Shown: positions 59,615-64,000 of the stretch, piece by piece
Layout of the letters: each line of letters starts with the position of its first letter
How positions within the stretch are numbered: position 1 is the first letter of the stretch
From: an uncultured Ruminiclostridium sp.
GTDB taxonomy: Bacteria > Bacillota > Clostridia > Oscillospirales > Ruminococcaceae
DNA: 64,000 nucleotides
Assembly (NCBI GenBank): GCA_934490165.1
Contig: CAKSTB010000004.1
Location: 1-64,000, forward strand
Direction: 5' to 3'
Made by a program: the position numbers and the translations under genes
Notes under the pieces: model-generated
The model's input: the letters and a program-made list of their open reading frames with translations, nothing else
The model's database searches: none
Told to the model about the DNA's origin: nothing

Positions 59615-62600
59615 TTAATATGTTGGATCTTCTTTTGTCATATATTCTAATGGGAGAGGCTTTTTGCCCTCAAACACATAGTCGCGGTAAACATAGTAAT
59701 AGTCGGACGTGATATAGTAATTGTTATTGGTTTCACCGATAATATACAGTGAATCGGCAAATAAATATAATGCCATAATATCCGAATATAGCGGAACAGG
59801 ATAGTCATTTGCTCTCAAATTTTCAGTTTTTACAAAAACCTTTTTGGGTTTATCGAAATATGATTCATTCCAGACCTCATCCATATGCGCCGCAACGAAT
59901 GCGTCAATCTTCTCTCCATTAGGCTTAAACTTAACCTCATCAACACAATCCTTACCCTCGGTTTTAAAGCTCTTGTAGCTCCAGTTTCCGTAAACCGTGG
60001 TTTTGCCGATTTTGGCGTATTTCCTTATACGGAACTTATATGTAGTTGACGGCGAAAGATCCTTTATCCTTACTGAATATTTGCTCTTGCCAAGCTTTGC
60101 GACCTGCACCCACTTGCCGCCTTTATACTGCTGAACAATATATCCCGCGGCATCGTCACTCATATCCCAGCCGAGATTAAGCATTTTGCCTGTCTTTGAG
60201 TTGAGCCTGAAACGGCTGACATTAGTCGGGATAGTGTTCGCGCTGAGTGTTGCCGAGTAAGCGCTGTACTGTGTAGCCTTGCCAATTGTCTTGTACGCTC
60301 TGATTCTGAACTTATACGTTGTAACCGCCTTAAGGTTTTTGACGGTGTAAGTAGTCGTGCTGTTCTTGCTTATCTTAGTAAGCGTAACCCACTTCTTACC
60401 GTTCCACTTCTGTAACTCATAGCCTGTAGCGCTAGTGTTCTTGTTCCACTGGAGCGTTATGCTGTTGTAAGACTTGGATTTAGCCTTAAAGCCACTTATG
60501 TTAGAGGGGTTAGTATTTACGCTAAGCGTTGCAGAATATCCGCTATACTGTGTAGCCTTGCCAATTGTCTTATAAGCTCTTATTCTGTACTTATAAGTCG
60601 TACTAGCTTTAAGGCTCTTAACAGTGTAAGTAGTCGTGCTGTTCTTGCTTATCTTAGTAAGCGTAACCCACTTCTTACCGTCCCACTTCTGTAATTCATA
60701 ACCAGTTGCCGATGTATTCTTGTTCCACCGGAGAGTTATGCTGTTGTAAGACTTTGATTTAGCCTTAAATCCGCTCATATTAGTCGGATTTGTATTTACG
60801 CTGAGCGTTGTCGTGTAAGCACTGTACTGTGTAGTCTTACCGATCGTCTTGTAAGCTCTTATTCTGTACTTGTATGTCGTACTAGCTTTAAGGCTCTTAA
60901 CGGTGTAAGTAGTTGTACTGTTCTTGGCTATCTTTGTAAGCGATACCCACTTCTTACCGTCCCACTTCTGTAACTCATAGCCTGTAGCGCTTGTGTTCTT
61001 ATTCCACTGGAGCATTATGCTGTTGTAAGACTTGGATTTAGCCTTAAAGCCACTCATGTTCGTGGGGTTTGTATTTACACTCAGCGTTGCCGTGTAAGCA
61101 CTATACTGTGTAGCCTTGCCAATTGTCTTATACGCTCTTATTCTGTACTTATAAGTTGTGCTAGCCTTTAAGCTCTTAACGGTGTAAGTAGTTGTACTGT
61201 TCTTACTTATCTTTGTGAGTGTAACCCACTTCTTGCCGTCCCACTTCTGCAATTCATAACCTGTAGCACTGGCATTCTTGTTCCACTGCAACGTTACACT
61301 TGTAGCGGTTTTACTCTTAACCTTGTAGCCACTCATATTAGAGGGATTCGTATTTACACTCAGCGTTGTCGTGTAAGCGCTGTACTGTGTAGTCTTGCCA
61401 ATTGTCTTGTAAGCTCTTATTCTGTACTTATAAGTCGTACTAGCCTTTAAGTTCTTAACGGTGTAAGTAGTTGTACTGTTCTTATTTATCTTAGTAAGCG
61501 TAACCCACTTCTTGCCGTCCCACTTCTGCAACTCATAACCTGTAGCGCTAGCGTTCTTATTCCACTGGAGCGTTATGCTGTTGTAAGACTTGGATTTAGC
61601 CTTAAATCCGCTCATATTAGTCGGATTTGTATTTACGCTCAGAGTTGCAGAATTAGCGCTGTAAGCTGTAGCCTTGCCCTCTGTCTTGTACGCTTTAATT
61701 CTGTACTGATAAGTCTTGCTTGCAGACAGCTTTGTGACTTTATATGTCAGTGTGCTGTTCTTGGCTATCTTAGTAACCTGAATCCATGTCTTACCGTTGT
61801 AAGCTTCAATAATATAGCCGCTTGCATTTGCATTTCTGTTCCACTGTAACGTGATACTTGTGCTGTCCTTAGCCTTAACCTTGAAAACGCCGATCTTGGC
61901 AAGTGTGAGCTTGGCTGTATAAGTATCCTTATAGCTTGCACCGCAAGCCGAGCACTTGTGCAGTGTGTAGCCCTTTGCTGTGTATGTGGGTTTTACAACT
62001 GTATTATCATACTTGTGAGCTGTCTTTGCTATTGTTGCGGTTTCAGTCTTTCCGCAAACCGAGCAAGTCTTTGTCTTTGTACCTGCTGTCGTGCAGGTTG
62101 CCGCCTTGGTGATCGTCCAATCGCCGAACTTATGGTTGCCTGTTGCGGGGATAACCTCACCGCTCGAAATCAGCTCTCCGCAATCCTTACAATATGTATC
62201 GCCTGTATAACCGTCCGTTATGCAGTTAGCGCTCTTTGTATTGCGTATCTCGGTGTTGCTGTGAGTGCACTGTGTTTCACCGTCAAGGATTTCATAATCA
62301 AAGCCGTTGTCTTTGGCGTACTTTTCGCCGGCTGTACCGCTGTAGCAGTGGATTTTGAAGTTGTCTGACTTTATATAGTCGTTATAATAATCACTCCAGT
62401 TATAGCCCAAAGCATTGTCGCCTATACTCGTCACGTTTTTAGGTATCGTTATACTTGTCAGACTTGTGCAGTCCATGAAAGCATAACTGCCTATTTCCGT
62501 TACGCTGTTTGGCATAGTTATACTTTTAAGGCTTGTACAGCCATCAAATGCAAATTGCTCTATACTTATCGTGCCGTTCGGTATCACTAAGTTTGTCAAA

Positions 62601-64000
62601 CTTTCACAATCACAAAAAGCATACATTCCGATGCTTGACACACCGTTGATTATCTTATAATTATTATCCTTCTTTCCGGTAGGATAACATATTACTGTAG
62701 TTTTATCTTTGTCATACAGAACACCGTTTACAGAAGCATAGTTTGAATTTTGAGTTGCAACTTTAATTTCTGTAAGTCTTATGCAGTCACTGAAAGCCCC
62801 CAAGTCTATACTTGTCACATTGCCGGGTATCATTATGCTTGTAAGGCTTGTGCAACCGCTGAAAGCCCATCCGCCTATTTCCGTCACATTATCCGGTATA
62901 GTTATATTTTTAATGTTTATACAATCGTGAAAAGCATTACGACCTATACTCGTCACGCTGTCAGGTATCGTTATACTTGTTAAATTTTCGCAACCGTAGA
63001 AAGCATACCAATCGACACTTGTTACACCATCGATTATATTATAATTATTATCTCCCTTTCCGGCGGGATAGCATATTACAGTAGTTTTATCCTTGCTGTA
63101 CAGGACACCGTTTACAGAAGCGTAATTTGAATTGTCAACATCAACGTTTATCGCTGCAAGACTTGTGCATCCTTCGAAAGCCCAATAGCCTATATATGTA
63201 ACACTACTCGGCATTGTTATACTTGTTAGACCTGTGCAGCCACTGAAAGCCATATATCCTATGCTTGTCACGCTATCAGGTATCTTTATACCGGTGAGCC
63301 CAGCATTATTCGAAAAGGCAAATTCACCTATACTCGTCACTTTCTTCCCATAAATTTCATCAGGGATAACCACATCGCTTTCACTTCCGATGTACTTAGT
63401 TATTTCAATTGTTCCGTCATCAAGTAATGAGTATTCAAAATCAGTTACCCAAGGGATACTGACATCAAACTGAATTTCCAGTGACTTTGTAGGATATGCG
63501 CCTGTATAACTGTCAAGATCCTTATTCCATATATATGCAAATAAAACCTCAGTATAGCCCGACTTCATGCCATATTCCGTATCAATCATCGGATCGGCAA
63601 TCTCTGCTGTTACTTTGCCATCTACAATTATCTTTGCATTTGAAAACTCAGCAACCGATTTACCGGCATACTTGTCAAAAGGCACATCGGTTGAAACAAG
63701 CAAAATGTTGAAGCTTGATGCAGTGTCAAGCGCCCAGTCAAAATCTGTAATACCAACCTTATATGTGCCGTCCTTGCTGATCGTTACATCTGTGTATGTT
63801 GCCGGAAGAACATAGCCGTCAACATCTTCATCATAGCAGTCCGAATACTCAGGAAAAGTCGTGGGGTCATTTCCGCCCCATACGATTACGCTATTGAAAT
63901 ATTTGCCGTTAGCAACATTTTTACCATATGTTTCCTCATCAAATGAGTTTCTGAACGAGTACGCTTGTGTCTGAAAACCTATATACGCATGATAATTTTC
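59615..64000 (-). CDS. Very large LRR/FN3 cell-surface protein, 5' end beyond the window
   Basis: The frame is open to the right edge (1461 residues visible), so the N-terminus and signal peptide lie outside. In order are an N-terminal beta domain (FDWALDTASSFNILLVSTDV, perhaps carbohydrate-binding) and then BspA-like LRR_5 repeats (IPDSVTSIGYMAFSGCTGLT and others, with two copies of SNYASVNGVLY plus DKTTVICYP). A cysteine region with repeated CxxC motifs follows (DTYCKDCGEL, KTCSVCGKTE, HKCSACGASY). Seven fibronectin type III domains of about 93 residues come next, then a unique C-terminal domain without dockerin or LPXTG. It is probably secreted and may be an adhesin. Attachment to the wall and substrate are unknown. 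Confidence 0.9.
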   Translation of the reverse strand, partial: ENYHAYIGFQTQAYSFRNSFDEETYGKNVANGKYFNSVIVWGGNDPTTFPEYSDCYDEDVDGYVLPATYTDVTISKDGTYKVGITDFDWALDTASSFNILLVSTDVPFDKYAGKSVAEFSNAKIIVDGKVTAEIADPMIDTEYGMKSGYTEVLFAYIWNKDLDSYTGAYPTKSLEIQFDVSIPWVTDFEYSLLDDGTIEITKYIGSESDVVIPDEIYGKKVTSIGEFAFSNNAGLTGIKIPDSVTSIGYMAFSGCTGLTSITMPSSVTYIGYWAFEGCTSLAAINVDVDNSNYASVNGVLYSKDKTTVICYPAGKGDNNYNIIDGVTSVDWYAFYGCENLTSITIPDSVTSIGRNAFHDCINIKNITIPDNVTEIGGWAFSGCTSLTSIMIPGNVTSIDLGAFSDCIRLTEIKVATQNSNYASVNGVLYDKDKTTVICYPTGKKDNNYKIINGVSSIGMYAFCDCESLTNLVIPNGTISIEQFAFDGCTSLKSITMPNSVTEIGSYAFMDCTSLTSITIPKNVTSIGDNALGYNWSDYYNDYIKSDNFKIHCYSGTAGEKYAKDNGFDYEILDGETQCTHSNTEIRNTKSANCITDGYTGDTYCKDCGELISSGEVIPATGNHKFGDWTITKAATCTTAGTKTKTCSVCGKTETATIAKTAHKYDNTVVKPTYTAKGYTLHKCSACGASYKDTYTAKLTLAKIGVFKVKAKDSTSITLQWNRNANASGYIIEAYNGKTWIQVTKIAKNSTLTYKVTKLSASKTYQYRIKAYKTEGKATAYSANSATLSVNTNPTNMSGFKAKSKSYNSITLQWNKNASATGYELQKWDGKKWVTLTKINKNSTTTYTVKNLKASTTYKYRIRAYKTIGKTTQYSAYTTTLSVNTNPSNMSGYKVKSKTATSVTLQWNKNASATGYELQKWDGKKWVTLTKISKNSTTTYTVKSLKASTTYKYRIRAYKTIGKATQYSAYTATLSVNTNPTNMSGFKAKSKSYNSIMLQWNKNTSATGYELQKWDGKKWVSLTKIAKNSTTTYTVKSLKASTTYKYRIRAYKTIGKTTQYSAYTTTLSVNTNPTNMSGFKAKSKSYNSITLRWNKNTSATGYELQKWDGKKWVTLTKISKNSTTTYTVKSLKASTTYKYRIRAYKTIGKATQYSGYSATLSVNTNPSNISGFKAKSKSYNSITLQWNKNTSATGYELQKWNGKKWVTLTKISKNSTTTYTVKNLKAVTTYKFRIRAYKTIGKATQYSAYSATLSANTIPTNVSRFRLNSKTGKMLNLGWDMSDDAAGYIVQQYKGGKWVQVAKLGKSKYSVRIKDLSPSTTYKFRIRKYAKIGKTTVYGNWSYKSFKTEGKDCVDEVKFKPNGEKIDAFVAAHMDEVWNESYFDKPKKVFVKTENLRANDYPVPLYSDIMALYLFADSLYIIGETNNNYYITSDYYYVYRDYVFEGKKPLPLEYMTKEDPTY
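59952..61905 (-). repeat. Seven tandem FN3 coding repeats, period 279 bases
   Basis: Domains 2 to 6 (about 60226-61640) are near-identical in DNA and protein, including ITLQWNKN, GYELQKWDGKKWVTLTKI, NSTTTYTVK and YKYRIRAYKTIGK. Domains 1 and 7 are more diverged. The alternation of TNMSGFKAKSKSYNS and SNMSGYKVKSKTATS types suggests recent recombination or gene conversion. Confidence 0.9.

Noticed and set aside
60226..61640. Repeated 279-base DNA looked at first like a possible repeat array or CRISPR
   Set aside because: Repeats are contiguous, much longer than CRISPR units, without spacers, and encode in-frame FN3 domains.

Overview
The window looks like chromosome from a gut-type Clostridia (Oscillospiraceae/Ruminococcaceae, of the kind seen in [Eubacterium] siraeum). 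This rests on the Firmicutes operon order rimP-nusA-ylxR-ylxQ-infB-rbfA-nrnA-truB-ribF, a Tn1549/CD1115-type conjugation module, strong sigma-A-like promoters with 17-base spacers, and a BspA-like surface protein. The species was not tested. No rRNA, tRNA or CRISPR array was found.

Layout. (1) 1-6343 is mobile DNA on the minus strand: a truncated Maff2 gene, VirD4 coupling protein, PcfB, a DUF5348 protein and a RepA-like initiator preceded by a widely spaced perfect inverted repeat. A 5'-truncated Mn-catalase/CotJC gene and a large serine recombinase with a 40-residue partner ORF follow. (2) 6393-8160 holds a TetR-GNAT fusion with its own promoter/operator and a shikimate kinase. (3) 8315-19167 is a minus-strand run: DUF115-like protein, thyA, terminator, DEDDh exonuclease, SGNH esterase, malQ, pth, mfd and a small anchored protein. 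(4) lysC, then about 1.1 kb without genes, then polA-rimI on the plus strand. (5) gpmI, tpiA and pgk (lower glycolysis). (6) A two-subunit ABC exporter with a DUF1854 protein. (7) An aminotransferase, a zinc-ribbon membrane protein and a conserved small protein. (8) A Gld-like ABC/DUF4340 operon. (9) The translation/transcription-factor operon from ribF back to rimP. (10) A PAS-GGDEF protein, an EAL-HDOD protein and a membrane protein. (11) An rlmL-like methyltransferase and a class A PBP. (12) A very large LRR/FN3 surface protein running off the right edge.

The most unusual material lies between genes. Two sites (54.2-54.9 kb and 58.8-59.4 kb) carry tandem, hairpin-dense units with the same nested-stem plan but different stem sequences. 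Paired changes preserve base pairing, which suggests a structured RNA or a cruciform mobile repeat family. Other short structured repeats lie at 19.2-19.5 kb, 21.1-21.4 kb and 25.1-25.4 kb. I saw no wholly new multi-gene system. The best novelty candidates are the hairpin repeat family, the zinc-ribbon ABC/DUF1854 trio and the TetR-GNAT fusion.
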